Shown one piece after another: positions 29,020 to 37,658 of a stretch of DNA of 64,000 nt. Each line of letters opens with the position of its first letter. The stretch's first letter is position 1. The notes under the pieces are model-generated. The model was not told the DNA's origin, searched no databases, and worked only from the letters and a program-made list of their open reading frames with translations. This stretch comes from Ketobacter alkanivorans (GTDB lineage Bacteria; Pseudomonadota; Gammaproteobacteria; Pseudomonadales; Ketobacteraceae). Position numbers and translations under genes: made by a program. The stretch covers positions 1,335,001 to 1,399,000 of the forward strand of contig NZ_CP022684.1 of the NCBI RefSeq assembly GCF_002863865.1, given 5' to 3'.

Positions 29020-32000
29020 TTAAAATCCGATGTTAAAGATCTGACGCCATGACTGCCTACGAAGCGATACATTACCTTTTGTAGCATCGATAATAATCAC
29101 TCGCCCTGTAGAGTCATGCATAACAAGGTTTCCATCAGGCAATGTAGTCAGCTCACCGGCCTTACCATCCCCCACCAAGGTACTGGCAAGTATTTCGGTC
29201 AACCCGGTTGTTTCGTTGATCACGGTTGAATCCAAGTAGTACTCTTTAGATGCAACACCGGTTACGTAATCGATGCTCCACACATAAGACTCACCCTCTG
29301 GATTACATTGATCATCGCTAGGAATGTATTCAGAAAATGTCACTGACTCCAAATAAGTAATGGGGCTCGTATCAGAACGTCCACTTGGCACAGTACCAGA
29401 ATCCGTTAACGAGCGAACCCATCCTTCGTTGTTCTCGTTCATGTACGCAATCAACTCAGCAGGTGTATCAACACCAGACGGACCATTTTCAATTGAGTCT
29501 GGATTAGTAAACACCCTGATATTACTGATATCCAGTAATGTGCCTGTGCTCACTGCTCCATAGGTCAGGTCATAGTCAGTATTAATAGGCTCCTTAACAC
29601 CGTAAAAATACTGTTGTTGACTATTGGCATTATCTGAACCCACCAAAACACGTCCAGTACCAAAATACACCCAGCGACGCCCATATATATCAGCCTTGGT
29701 TAAAGGACTACCAATGACACTGCGCTGCACATCAACCAACGTCCCAATACTAGCGGCCGACAACCAACTGCCTGCGCCTTGATCACTGCGCAATCTAAGG
29801 CGAGCAACTCGACCGTCCGTTGCGGCGGCGGTACCTGTGTTCAGGCCGAAGTAGACTGCATCATCGACGTAGTCTCGATCCCAGTCTTCTGAAGTAGCAT
29901 CACCTGTAAACGCATTGCTCTCAAGGTTCAGCACCATGGGCTCAGCCGACCAATCCGATGCCCATTCCTTCTCCTTAAGGTCATAAGCATATAGGCGCGC
30001 TTGCTGGGTGCTGGTTGCTGTATCCAGCTCAGTTGGCCCAGATCCGAACACCAGCATCCACTCATTAACAGCAGGATCGCTCCAGGAACCTGATGTGGCC
30101 GAAGCTACCCGGTTTTTTATCAGAGCGGCTTTACCAAACGTGTAACCTATTTCAGGATGGCTAATCTCCGCAATCAAGGTTGGCTCCACTTCTGGATTGG
30201 TTACATCAAATATGAACACGCTGGGGCGTATAACGACGTCTTCATCTGTACCATCGCCATCATCATCCACTCGGACAGTAAATGGACCACCGCCCAGACG
30301 CATATTAACGACAAGTATTGTGCCCCAGCCGTTGGGGTGATCCGCGTCATTGGGGAATATATTGACATCGAATGTCTGTGGGGCGCCATCAACCAGCGCC
30401 ATGTGGGCATAGTTTGTATTCGCCACAAATTGTAAATGGGGTAGTGCCGCTTTTGGAATAAAGGCCCATAGCTCCGTTCCAAGAGGATGAGCCACTGAAG
30501 TATCTCCACTAAGTTGAGTCACATAGCCTTTCTGGCTGTCATCCCAAAACCCGCTGTTAAACGCATGCAACATACCGTCGTTACTGCCAGCATACACAAC
30601 CTGTCGACGATTAAATTTGGCATTTAGATAATTACGGTAGGTGGTATCGCCGTAGCGGCTGTAGTACAAACCTGTTGGGCGGCCGACCACAACTGGCGTG
30701 GAGTTAACAATGTCGGCCAAGCGCCATACTTCTTCGTCTCCATCCTCATCGTAATCAATTGTGCGATTACGTAGCCCTGTAATCTCTTCACCACGAATCC
30801 AGCCTACGATGTCGCTGCGCTGAGCATAGGTCAGATCCGTATCGCCAACCTGGCCACTGATATTGTCATCCATATACTGAATATAACTCTGGGAATTGAT
30901 CTGACTATTGACTTCATTCAGCGCTGCCTCGTACGCCTCCTTCTGGGTCATCTTGCTATCAATGTCCGCAACAATCTCTGCAATCGAATCAAGAGGATCC
31001 GCTGCGTTCTGATCATCAACCAAAACCGCAACATTGACAATTTCTGTATTCAATGAATCCAGTAACGACTGCAGATTAGTGAGTTCGGTATTGATGCCAA
31101 GGCCTGCATTAATACCCAGATCAGGCTGACCCGCAATTAACGTCTGCAACTCGTTAAAGATTGCATCTATCTGGGCCAAAAGATCTGAGCGTGCAGCTGC
31201 ATCAGCATTACCTAGTGAACTCAAATAACCTAGCAGTTCTCGCAACCGGTCTGCAGCAGCCAGCAGCTGATCGGTCCATGCAGCGGCAGCGTCAAGTTTA
31301 TCGACCAAACCATTCAGATAAGATAAGTCATCATCAACTAGCTCTCGAGCTGCAGTGGCGGCATCATAGTCGCTCTGTGCATCAGCAACCACCTGAGTGG
31401 CAGCGGTCACATCGGCTTGCTCTGCATCTCTGGCTGCAGTTGCATCCGCCACAACGGTATCAGCAGTATCTCGGGCAGTTGTAGCGGCAGCACGATCAGC
31501 AGCAGCCTCTGTTACGGCGGTTTGGGCAGCCGTCAGTTCACTCGCCTTGGTAGCTGCATCGGCGTTAGCATCAGTAAGAGTGGTTTCTTTCGAAGCCAAA
31601 TCTGATTGCGCCGCAGTTAACACACCTTGGGCAGCACTCAGATCTGATTGTGCGGAGTTATAGTCAGACACAGCCTGTGCATATGTACTCTGAGCAGCCG
31701 ATCGGTTCGTTGTCGCAGTGTTCAAAGCGCCCTGTGCAGCGGTACGCTCATTGTCACGCGTATCAACGGTATCGAGGGCATCCTGAAACTCCTGATATTC
31801 AGTATTGTACGCATCATCCGCAACATCATATGCACTTTGTGCTGCGGCCACATCAGCTTCAGCAGCAGCTATTGCCGGGTGCATGGGAGGATAGGTCGCC
31901 TGGGCATCAGCCAAGGCATCCTGTGCAGTGGTAAGATCAGCATTTGCTTGCGCTAAATCTGATGCAGCCGCATCAGCTTCAGATTTAGCTTCCCCGGCTG

Positions 32001-34332
32001 ACGTAACCGCAGAGTCATAAGCAGACTGTGCGTCATCCCGATCACTCAGGGCAGCAGAATAATCGTCGTTTGCTTGATTTAGATCGGAACTAGCAGTATC
32101 CCGGTTGGCCTCTGCTGTATCGAAATCCGATTGTTCAGTAGCCACATCACCCTCAGCAGTTGTAACAGCAGCAGCTGCCGTGTCACGCTCGGACTGAGCT
32201 GTAGCTTGTGCTGCCTGAGAGTCCGTCAGCGCTTGCTGTGCTGCATCGCGGTCACTCTCTGCTTGGGCTAATGCCGCCACAGCATCAGCCAAAGCTTGAT
32301 TTGCAGCCGTTTGATCAAGCTCCGCCTGATCAAGACTCGCTTGAGCTGCGTCCAACTCACTTTGCTGCGCTGCAAGATCACTCTGTGCTTGCGTCAAATC
32401 CGCTCGCTCTTCTGCTTCTGTTGTAAGCGCACTGTCACGCAATGCTCGCTGGGTAGCGATATCAGCCTCTGTTGCGGCACGAACCGATTCTATTTCCTGT
32501 TGTACCGCCAGCGCCGCATCAAGTAAATCACCTTCGCCAATGCCATCAAGATCATCGGTCAGCAAAATCAAGTTGTTTGTGTTATCCAGTTCTGTCTGCA
32601 AGTCATTCAAATCAAAATCAGTGGGGTTGGAATCACCACCATAAATCTCATCTTCAAGCGTAGATATGTTGTCACGCAGGGTATCTTCATCCTGTTCTAA
32701 CGCATTGAGATCATCAGGATCTATTTGCATAAAGTTCAGTAAAGTCTGCCCATCAGTGGTTGTGTATATGCGCCGCCCAGTGTTGGCAGGGGACGAATAG
32801 GGTCGCTGAAAGAGCACATCGTTTATAGCTGCCAATTGGTTTCGAGCGCTCCATATAGAGGCGATATCTTCAATTGCAGAAGTGATCGTTGCCCCCGTAT
32901 CGATCTGCGTCGGATCCGTAGCGCTGGTACTGATCATTCGATCTACTGTAGTGGTTTTACTATCTGAGTCGTAGACGAAGTCAATGATGCGATCAACTGT
33001 GTAAGATCCAAGCAAGCCATCCTGGTTAGTATCTTCCCGCAGAAGCCGGTTTTCATCTATAAAGAAGCCCTGTAGAGTCCCAACCCATTTAACTGTGCGG
33101 CCACCATAAGTCTTTTCAGGCGTATATAGGGCCTGGAAGTCGGCAGACAATCCATTACCGCGGTTTGCCACAACTGCTGCACCGGTACCAGATGATGTTC
33201 TATTAATAATATCAATAAAGATATTGTCCAGAACCGCAGTCAACTGTGATACATCATCGGCAAAATAGGCCTGATCTGTACCGCCTGCAACGGCCATCCG
33301 CTCCAGATATTCAGTTCCGCTGGCAATAGCAAACCCAATCACATAAGTCTGCACACCCGCAGCCCGCAGAGCACGAGCCTGCACTTCAACTTCCGGCATA
33401 AATTCATCGACGCGCTCATTGCCAGCGGCACCCGCGATATTAACGGAGGGCAAACCATCTGTAATGAGAATTGCGTAATCCTGCTCATCACAGATATTAT
33501 CAGTTGGCCAAGCTGAGTCAGCACTGCTGATATCTGGGTGGTATAAACTGGAGCTTAAAGAGCCATTTTTGTACTGTAATGCTGACCTAAAAGTACCGGC
33601 AATTGGCGTACCACCATTACTGACCAGTCGATCGTTAGCGTAGTCAGTACTAGACGTGTAATAAGTGTTATCTAGGGTAAATAGATTGTAATAGCCGCTG
33701 GTTGGAGCTGGCTGGCTGACTATATCCAAACCCAAACGATTTCTAAATTCGTTGATTCGAGCAACGGTTGATGCACTGGAATCGTTAGGGTTAACACTAC
33801 CAATAGGAATGTAAAGGTAGCCAAGATTAATCGCATAATTGCTCAGCGTTCCCAAGTTACGCCCAGCCCAATATTGCCCAGGGCTTGTGCCTGATCTCTC
33901 ATAATCAAAGCTTGGGGCCGGCTCAAAAGCCATTAATCCCATTCGAACCGTCTCACCAAACCGATCAAGCAATGTTCCGATAGCCTGTCGAGCCATCACC
34001 GTACGGGAGGTTTTATGGTTTGGCCCGACATAATCGAATTCGCCATCATCGTCTTCATCGGTGGTGTCATAATCCATACTGCCCGAGGTATCCAGCATCA
34101 GTAGAACATTAGGCCGATCATTTGCACCTGCAGTGCTGATCAATGGAGGCAGAGAATCATAATCCGACGCCAACCCATCCGCTTTCACCTGAGCCCAGCT
34201 CGTGCAGAGAACTGCAGAAACCAGCATTCTTATCAATACAGCACCTCTCGTCATGCCTGATTTTGTTGCATGACTGGCACCGGATCTCGCCTGTATTTCC
34301 ATCTTTAATTTGGTTTCTGTATTCATTTTCAT
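29020..34332 (-). CDS. pilY1: Giant PilY1-like pilus tip protein with long coiled-coil insert (set 1)
   Basis: A 1770-residue secreted PilY1 homologue, about 600 residues longer than its paralogue. In order: signal peptide (hydrophobic part about 35-50), von Willebrand A domain (about 75-385, DTSGS metal motif near 81-85), a short PilY1 linker (to about 540), an Ala/Asp/Gln/Thr-rich coiled-coil segment (about 540-1150, densest 600-1000, bases 31342-32529), then the PilC/PilY1 beta-propeller (about 1200-1560; RRQVVYAGSNDGMLHAF) and C-terminal end. The usual calcium loop is replaced by DWDRDYVDD ahead of AVYFG. ATG 34332 follows GGGTGA; an inner ATG at 34254 would give a shorter signal peptide. 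No frame break is seen through the insert. Confidence 0.9.
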   Translation of the reverse strand: MKMNTETKLKMEIQARSGASHATKSGMTRGAVLIRMLVSAVLCTSWAQVKADGLASDYDSLPPLISTAGANDRPNVLLMLDTSGSMDYDTTDEDDDGEFDYVGPNHKTSRTVMARQAIGTLLDRFGETVRMGLMAFEPAPSFDYERSGTSPGQYWAGRNLGTLSNYAINLGYLYIPIGSVNPNDSSASTVARINEFRNRLGLDIVSQPAPTSGYYNLFTLDNTYYTSSTDYANDRLVSNGGTPIAGTFRSALQYKNGSLSSSLYHPDISSADSAWPTDNICDEQDYAILITDGLPSVNIAGAAGNERVDEFMPEVEVQARALRAAGVQTYVIGFAIASGTEYLERMAVAGGTDQAYFADDVSQLTAVLDNIFIDIINRTSSGTGAAVVANRGNGLSADFQALYTPEKTYGGRTVKWVGTLQGFFIDENRLLREDTNQDGLLGSYTVDRIIDFVYDSDSKTTTVDRMISTSATDPTQIDTGATITSAIEDIASIWSARNQLAAINDVLFQRPYSSPANTGRRIYTTTDGQTLLNFMQIDPDDLNALEQDEDTLRDNISTLEDEIYGGDSNPTDFDLNDLQTELDNTNNLILLTDDLDGIGEGDLLDAALAVQQEIESVRAATEADIATQRALRDSALTTEAEERADLTQAQSDLAAQQSELDAAQASLDQAELDQTAANQALADAVAALAQAESDRDAAQQALTDSQAAQATAQSERDTAAAAVTTAEGDVATEQSDFDTAEANRDTASSDLNQANDDYSAALSDRDDAQSAYDSAVTSAGEAKSEADAAASDLAQANADLTTAQDALADAQATYPPMHPAIAAAEADVAAAQSAYDVADDAYNTEYQEFQDALDTVDTRDNERTAAQGALNTATTNRSAAQSTYAQAVSDYNSAQSDLSAAQGVLTAAQSDLASKETTLTDANADAATKASELTAAQTAVTEAAADRAAATTARDTADTVVADATAARDAEQADVTAATQVVADAQSDYDAATAARELVDDDLSYLNGLVDKLDAAAAWTDQLLAAADRLRELLGYLSSLGNADAAARSDLLAQIDAIFNELQTLIAGQPDLGINAGLGINTELTNLQSLLDSLNTEIVNVAVLVDDQNAADPLDSIAEIVADIDSKMTQKEAYEAALNEVNSQINSQSYIQYMDDNISGQVGDTDLTYAQRSDIVGWIRGEEITGLRNRTIDYDEDGDEEVWRLADIVNSTPVVVGRPTGLYYSRYGDTTYRNYLNAKFNRRQVVYAGSNDGMLHAFNSGFWDDSQKGYVTQLSGDTSVAHPLGTELWAFIPKAALPHLQFVANTNYAHMALVDGAPQTFDVNIFPNDADHPNGWGTILVVNMRLGGGPFTVRVDDDGDGTDEDVVIRPSVFIFDVTNPEVEPTLIAEISHPEIGYTFGKAALIKNRVASATSGSWSDPAVNEWMLVFGSGPTELDTATSTQQARLYAYDLKEKEWASDWSAEPMVLNLESNAFTGDATSEDWDRDYVDDAVYFGLNTGTAAATDGRVARLRLRSDQGAGSWLSAASIGTLVDVQRSVIGSPLTKADIYGRRWVYFGTGRVLVGSDNANSQQQYFYGVKEPINTDYDLTYGAVSTGTLLDISNIRVFTNPDSIENGPSGVDTPAELIAYMNENNEGWVRSLTDSGTVPSGRSDTSPITYLESVTFSEYIPSDDQCNPEGESYVWSIDYVTGVASKEYYLDSTVINETTGLTEILASTLVGDGKAGELTTLPDGNLVMHDSTGRVIIIDATKGNVSLRRQSWRQIFNIGF
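31342..32529 (-). other. Coiled-coil core of the set 1 PilY1
   Basis: About 395 residues almost without Gly, Pro, Trp or Cys, built from repeating patterns such as AQSDLAAQ, AQASLDQAE and AQGVLTAAQSDLAS. Alanine or leucine recurs at heptad-like spacing with Asp/Gln/Thr outside. One PPMHP break near residue 815 may be a hinge. The repeats differ in sequence, so this is not a recent DNA tandem duplication. Confidence 0.8.
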
Positions 34333-34363
34333 TGCGTTCACCCGCTCGGTAATGCTTGGCGTG

Positions 34364-34699
34364 TTATTCGGAAATTAGCACTCGGACTAGCTCTAGATCG
34401 TTTGTGTAATAGAACACAACCTTGGCATCTTTCTTCACGTACCATTCTTCTGGCGGGCGTTCATCAATTAACGTCACCAAAGGGGGGACATCAACAATAC
34501 CCGATGCCGTGCTTAATCTTCTTTGATCAATACGCTGGTACAAAACCACTTCGTTTTTAACCTCATCAACACGCATCTGTTCCTCGGTCGGCCCGTTGAA
34601 TTCATCTATTGCTGCCCGTACAGGTAGAGAAGCGCAGACAGAGCAACATATAAGCAACCAAACTGCCATACCCATGTGCTTTGTAATTAGTTTTTTCAT
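34364..34699 (-). CDS. Small exported protein of the pilus operon, PilY2-like
   Basis: A 111-residue protein with a signal peptide (MAVWLLICCSVCASLPVRA) and a short mature part ending KVVFYYTNDLELVRVLISE. I do not recognise a family with certainty. In P. aeruginosa a protein of about this size, PilY2, is encoded next to pilY1; here the gene lies between pilX and pilY1. ATG 34699 is preceded by GGAGAAGG; a TTG four codons earlier is an alternative. Spacing to pilX and pilY1 is 18 and 31 bases, so it is part of the operon. Confidence 0.7.
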   Translation of the reverse strand: MKKLITKHMGMAVWLLICCSVCASLPVRAAIDEFNGPTEEQMRVDEVKNEVVLYQRIDQRRLSTASGIVDVPPLVTLIDERPPEEWYVKKDAKVVFYYTNDLELVRVLISE

Positions 34700-34717
34700 A
34701 ACCTTCTCCAATTTAAA

Positions 34718-35296
34718 TCAATCAACCCGGTAGGTAGACTGCAACATAATTCGTGTTTCAGGATGGGAGCCGTAAGCTAAAGCTGTCACCCTGTATATCC
34801 GCACCCAACTTGTATAATCTGGCGGCTCTGTATAACTGGTAGGATCCCGCGGGGTATAACAAAGAAACTCTATAAGATATTTCGGGGGGGCAACTGCCGC
34901 TACCGACTCAGAATAGGTCGCAGAATTTGAATTCCAGATCGATTCGTTATTCCATACTGGGGTACCGGAAGTATCCACTTCGCAAAGTGCGCTAGACCCT
35001 GCAGGGTAACTGCCACGAAAACACAGGCCGTTTGTACAGTTTTGCGTCCAGCATGTGGAGCCCGTACAACTGCTTTGGAGATGCCCATTGTTCCAGCCAC
35101 CATCATAGTCATCTATCCAGCGTTCACCCTGCACCAGAGCCGCCTCAGCCATCTCGAACGCAATATCATAATCACGTTGATTGTTTGTCATCTTTTCGGT
35201 CATTGATACACCGCTGATCGAAGCAACTCCAACCACTGTAAGAATGAGCAGCATTACCAGGCTTATTAACAGAACACTTCCGCTTTCACGCTTCAT
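34718..35296 (-). CDS. pilX: PilX minor pilin (set 1)
   Basis: Minor pilin of 192 residues: leader MKRESG, hydrophobic helix SVLLISLVMLLILTVVGVASISGVS, then MTEKMTNNQRDYDIAFEMAEAALVQGE, the PilX N-terminal signature. Glu5 is absent, as typical. The globular part is rich in cysteine (SSCTGSTCWTQNCTNGLCFRG and later C residues), more than in the set 2 PilX. Three bases separate it from pilW. Confidence 0.92.
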   Translation of the reverse strand: MKRESGSVLLISLVMLLILTVVGVASISGVSMTEKMTNNQRDYDIAFEMAEAALVQGERWIDDYDGGWNNGHLQSSCTGSTCWTQNCTNGLCFRGSYPAGSSALCEVDTSGTPVWNNESIWNSNSATYSESVAAVAPPKYLIEFLCYTPRDPTSYTEPPDYTSWVRIYRVTALAYGSHPETRIMLQSTYRVD

Positions 35297-35299
35297 TTC

Positions 35300-36376
35300 T
35301 CAAACACCCCTGTTGCGCAATTTAACAGTGGAGGAAAACACCCGACGAACATATTTATCAGTGGGCGTGTGGCTTGCACCCATATAAGAAAACGTCTGTG
35401 GCTCACTGGCTATCTCGGTTAAAGAGCGCAGCAAAAGAGAGATTCTTGCACTTACCACATCAGACTCCCACTGAGCATCGCTTACGCCACTGGCATCCAC
35501 ATAACGGTCTGGTAATGAATCTCCGTTAGTATCCAAGCCATATTGAATCTGCAAGTTCTCAACACCCTGAACCATTTCTTCGGCTGTAGTGGTCAATCCA
35601 CCTGTATCCAGACTCTCTCGAAAGAGGGATGGGACACCGTTTGACGCCGTATCTATATAGTAGGCATGCCCAACCGCACGCATGATGAATGCGTCCTCTT
35701 TGTAGGCATAACCATTTCCTAAGGTCGAGCACACCACTGGCACTCCCAAGCCTTTCGAACAGTTACCCGGAGACGCTGATGCACCCGTATTATGATTGAC
35801 TTTGTTGGAGCCATTGCCAGTTGACTGAAACACGGCTGAGTGGTGGCAATCGCTTACTATTAGAATGGTGCCGTTGGGATAGGGGTGGTTGCCCTGCACA
35901 TCAATAACAGCAGACTTCGTGTTGTGCCCTGTAACTTGGAATGAGTTATCTAGATCTGCTTTATGTACTGTAAACACATCAGGTTTCGGCACGCTATTAG
36001 GTAAAGTTGCAGTGACGGGCTGTGGAAACGACGCAACTGGAAACGACGCATCATCACCATCAAACCCATGCAGACCTTTGCCAAAATCACTGACCCAGCT
36101 CGAGTCTGGATCGTTCAGAACGTTAGCCACACTAGTAGATCTGGAAGCGCACCCGTAATAACCTGCCATACGCAGATCTTCCGCCATGAAACCCACCGAG
36201 AACCGCGCGTTCTCTTGCACCCATGCCATTTCTTCGTTCAGGTTATAAGCCTGCTTGGTTGATATGAAGACTTGAATCACACCGCCCATCAATACCAGGC
36301 CAAGCACCATAGCGATCATCAACTCTACGATACTAAAACCTTTCTGTTTAAATGATTCTGGATATAGAGCTCTCAT
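35300..36376 (-). CDS. pilW: PilW minor pilin (set 1)
   Basis: Minor pilin of 358 residues with leader ending FKQKG before FSIVELMIAMVLGLVLMGGVIQVFISTKQAYNLNEEMAWVQENARFSVGFMAEDLRMAGYYGC, the PilW signature. It is about 80 residues longer than the set 2 PilW, with additional loops and cysteines (CASR, CHHS, CSKG, CSTL). The last bases of pilV overlap its start by four. Confidence 0.93.
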   Translation of the reverse strand: MRALYPESFKQKGFSIVELMIAMVLGLVLMGGVIQVFISTKQAYNLNEEMAWVQENARFSVGFMAEDLRMAGYYGCASRSTSVANVLNDPDSSWVSDFGKGLHGFDGDDASFPVASFPQPVTATLPNSVPKPDVFTVHKADLDNSFQVTGHNTKSAVIDVQGNHPYPNGTILIVSDCHHSAVFQSTGNGSNKVNHNTGASASPGNCSKGLGVPVVCSTLGNGYAYKEDAFIMRAVGHAYYIDTASNGVPSLFRESLDTGGLTTTAEEMVQGVENLQIQYGLDTNGDSLPDRYVDASGVSDAQWESDVVSARISLLLRSLTEIASEPQTFSYMGASHTPTDKYVRRVFSSTVKLRNRGV

Positions 36377-36876
36377 ATCTCTGTCCTCACCTGGACTTCG
36401 CGCAGACTGTCACCGGCGGTTCCGCCTTCCAGCGCACGATCTATTTTCATGTCGGTGAAACGCACTGAAATCACATAAAAAGGGCGTACACCTGAGTTAT
36501 CCACTGTAATTTGACCATCGCCCAAAGGTAGGTTTGCCGCTAAGGCACCCTTCCATTCGCTGGTATCGTAGGTCGCCATTTGGGTTGGCGTGCACGTGCC
36601 TGCGGTACAGTCATTACCAGCATTCACATCCGTACCATAGTCAACCAAGTAATCATCTTCGCTACCCCGATTAGCGCGCATACGATCGGTCATCTCATAG
36701 GCCATCATTAGTGCCTGGGAGGTATAGATTGACTCCTGGCTGATCTGCAACGCTCGAGTCTGAAGAGCAACCATGCCCAAAATACCAATGGTCAAGATCA
36801 ACAATGCCACCAGCACTTCGATTAACCCTACGCCTGCTTGTTTAAATGATTTATTCACTGATTTATTCGTTAACAT
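36373..36876 (-). CDS. pilV: PilV minor pilin (set 1)
   Basis: Minor pilin of 167 residues with leader ending FKQAG before VGLIEVLVALLILTIGILGMVALQTRALQISQESIYTSQALMMAYEMTDRMRANR, the full PilV signature. A CTAGTC motif may form a small disulfide loop. The ATG overlaps the fimU stop by seven bases, and its own end overlaps pilW by four bases, so the operon is tightly packed. Confidence 0.94.
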   Translation of the reverse strand: MLTNKSVNKSFKQAGVGLIEVLVALLILTIGILGMVALQTRALQISQESIYTSQALMMAYEMTDRMRANRGSEDDYLVDYGTDVNAGNDCTAGTCTPTQMATYDTSEWKGALAANLPLGDGQITVDNSGVRPFYVISVRFTDMKIDRALEGGTAGDSLREVQVRTEI

Positions 36877-37415
36877 GAGAAGTCAGCGCCTCCGTTATCT
36901 TCATGAATACCTGAACCATTTGTATCAATCGAACGCCGAGTAGAGCCTGTTGAAAGCAGAATAATGCCTCTGGCAAGCCCTGCGTCTCCGTCAGCGTCAC
37001 ACAGTTTAAAGGTACCGCTTTGACCACTCGTTAAGCCTCGCGCCAAAAATGTAACGCTGGTACCACCACCACTGAAAGACAGGGAGTAACCATTGTGTAC
37101 GCCGTCGCCGACTCGAATCAGCTCATCCGCATCAACACTGCCATCACCGTCGGCATCATGAAAAACAAGCCAACCATCACCCCAAGCGCCTGAACAGGTA
37201 GCCTGATCATCACTGGCGCAGAAAATCACTGTGTCATTACGCTTTACTGCCTCACCTCGCGCTAGCCGCAGGCCAGCATGGAATTCGTTAATGGAGGACA
37301 CCACTCGATTGCTTGCCATCAAGTCGTTAAAGGACGGGATACCGATGCCCGCAATGATTGCGATGAGGGCAACGGTGATCATCAATTCAATTATGGTGAA
37401 ACCTTGTTGACGCAT
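36870..37415 (-). CDS. fimU: FimU/GspH-type minor pilin (set 1)
   Basis: First gene of the set 1 minor pilin operon. From ATG 37415, preceded by GGAAGAG, the protein has 181 residues with leader MRQQG before FTIIELMITVALIAIIAGIGIPSFNDLMASNR. The GspH-type body follows (FHAGLRLARGEAVKRNDTVIFCASDD), with cysteines paired around CSGAW and the C-terminal C. In pseudomonads fimU leads the same operon (fimU-pilV-pilW-pilX-pilY1-pilE). FimT and FimU are close relatives; position suggests FimU. Confidence 0.9.
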   Translation of the reverse strand: MRQQGFTIIELMITVALIAIIAGIGIPSFNDLMASNRVVSSINEFHAGLRLARGEAVKRNDTVIFCASDDQATCSGAWGDGWLVFHDADGDGSVDADELIRVGDGVHNGYSLSFSGGGTSVTFLARGLTSGQSGTFKLCDADGDAGLARGIILLSTGSTRRSIDTNGSGIHEDNGGADFSC

Positions 37416-37541
37416 TTTCGCTCTTCCGCCTGTTTGGTTTTTGCTCAAAGTAAGCATAGGCAGAGGATTTGGAACTGCAGAGAGAGGGCGACTACCGGTA
37501 GGTTTTCGGGATCAATGGGCTTATAAGTGGTTATTTTGTGA

Positions 37542-37569
37542 ACTACTTCCAGGTTAAGGTGGAAGTAGT
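37542..37569. repeat. Inverted repeat upstream of the minor-pilin operon
   Basis: Perfect 9-bp arms ACTACTTCC (37542-37550) and GGAAGTAGT (37561-37569) around a 10-base centre, about 130 bases upstream of the fimU ATG and after the ispH end. It has no T-run, so an operator or hairpin function is more likely than termination. Confidence 0.45.
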
Positions 37570-37620
37570 CCAGAAAGGCTCATAACAGGACATTCAAGAA
37601 AGATAAGTTCTTATAACAAA

Positions 37621-37641
37621 AGAAAAAAACCTAATGAGGTT
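37621..37641 (-). terminator. Probable terminator after ispH
   Basis: A short stem AACCT/AGGTT around AATG (37628-37641) is followed on the minus strand by seven T residues and CTTTT. The stem is only five pairs, so efficiency is uncertain. Confidence 0.5.
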
Positions 37642-37658
37642 AATAGCGTAAGACAGGC

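Noticed and set aside
31342..32529. Possible DNA tandem repeat array in the long pilY1.
   Set aside because: The protein pattern recurs, but DNA copies differ in sequence and spacing, so there is no exact repeat unit.
31160..32670. Several long frames on the plus strand opposite the PilY1 coiled-coil region.
   Set aside because: They are the reverse of an Ala/Asp-rich coding stretch where stop codons are rare. They lack ribosome binding sites and their translations look like low-complexity noise.
16406..37600. Sigma-54 promoter for PilR control in this window.
   Set aside because: I found no convincing TGGCAC-N5-TTGC site before fimU, the pilin genes or fimT. The major pilin gene, the usual target, appears to lie elsewhere.
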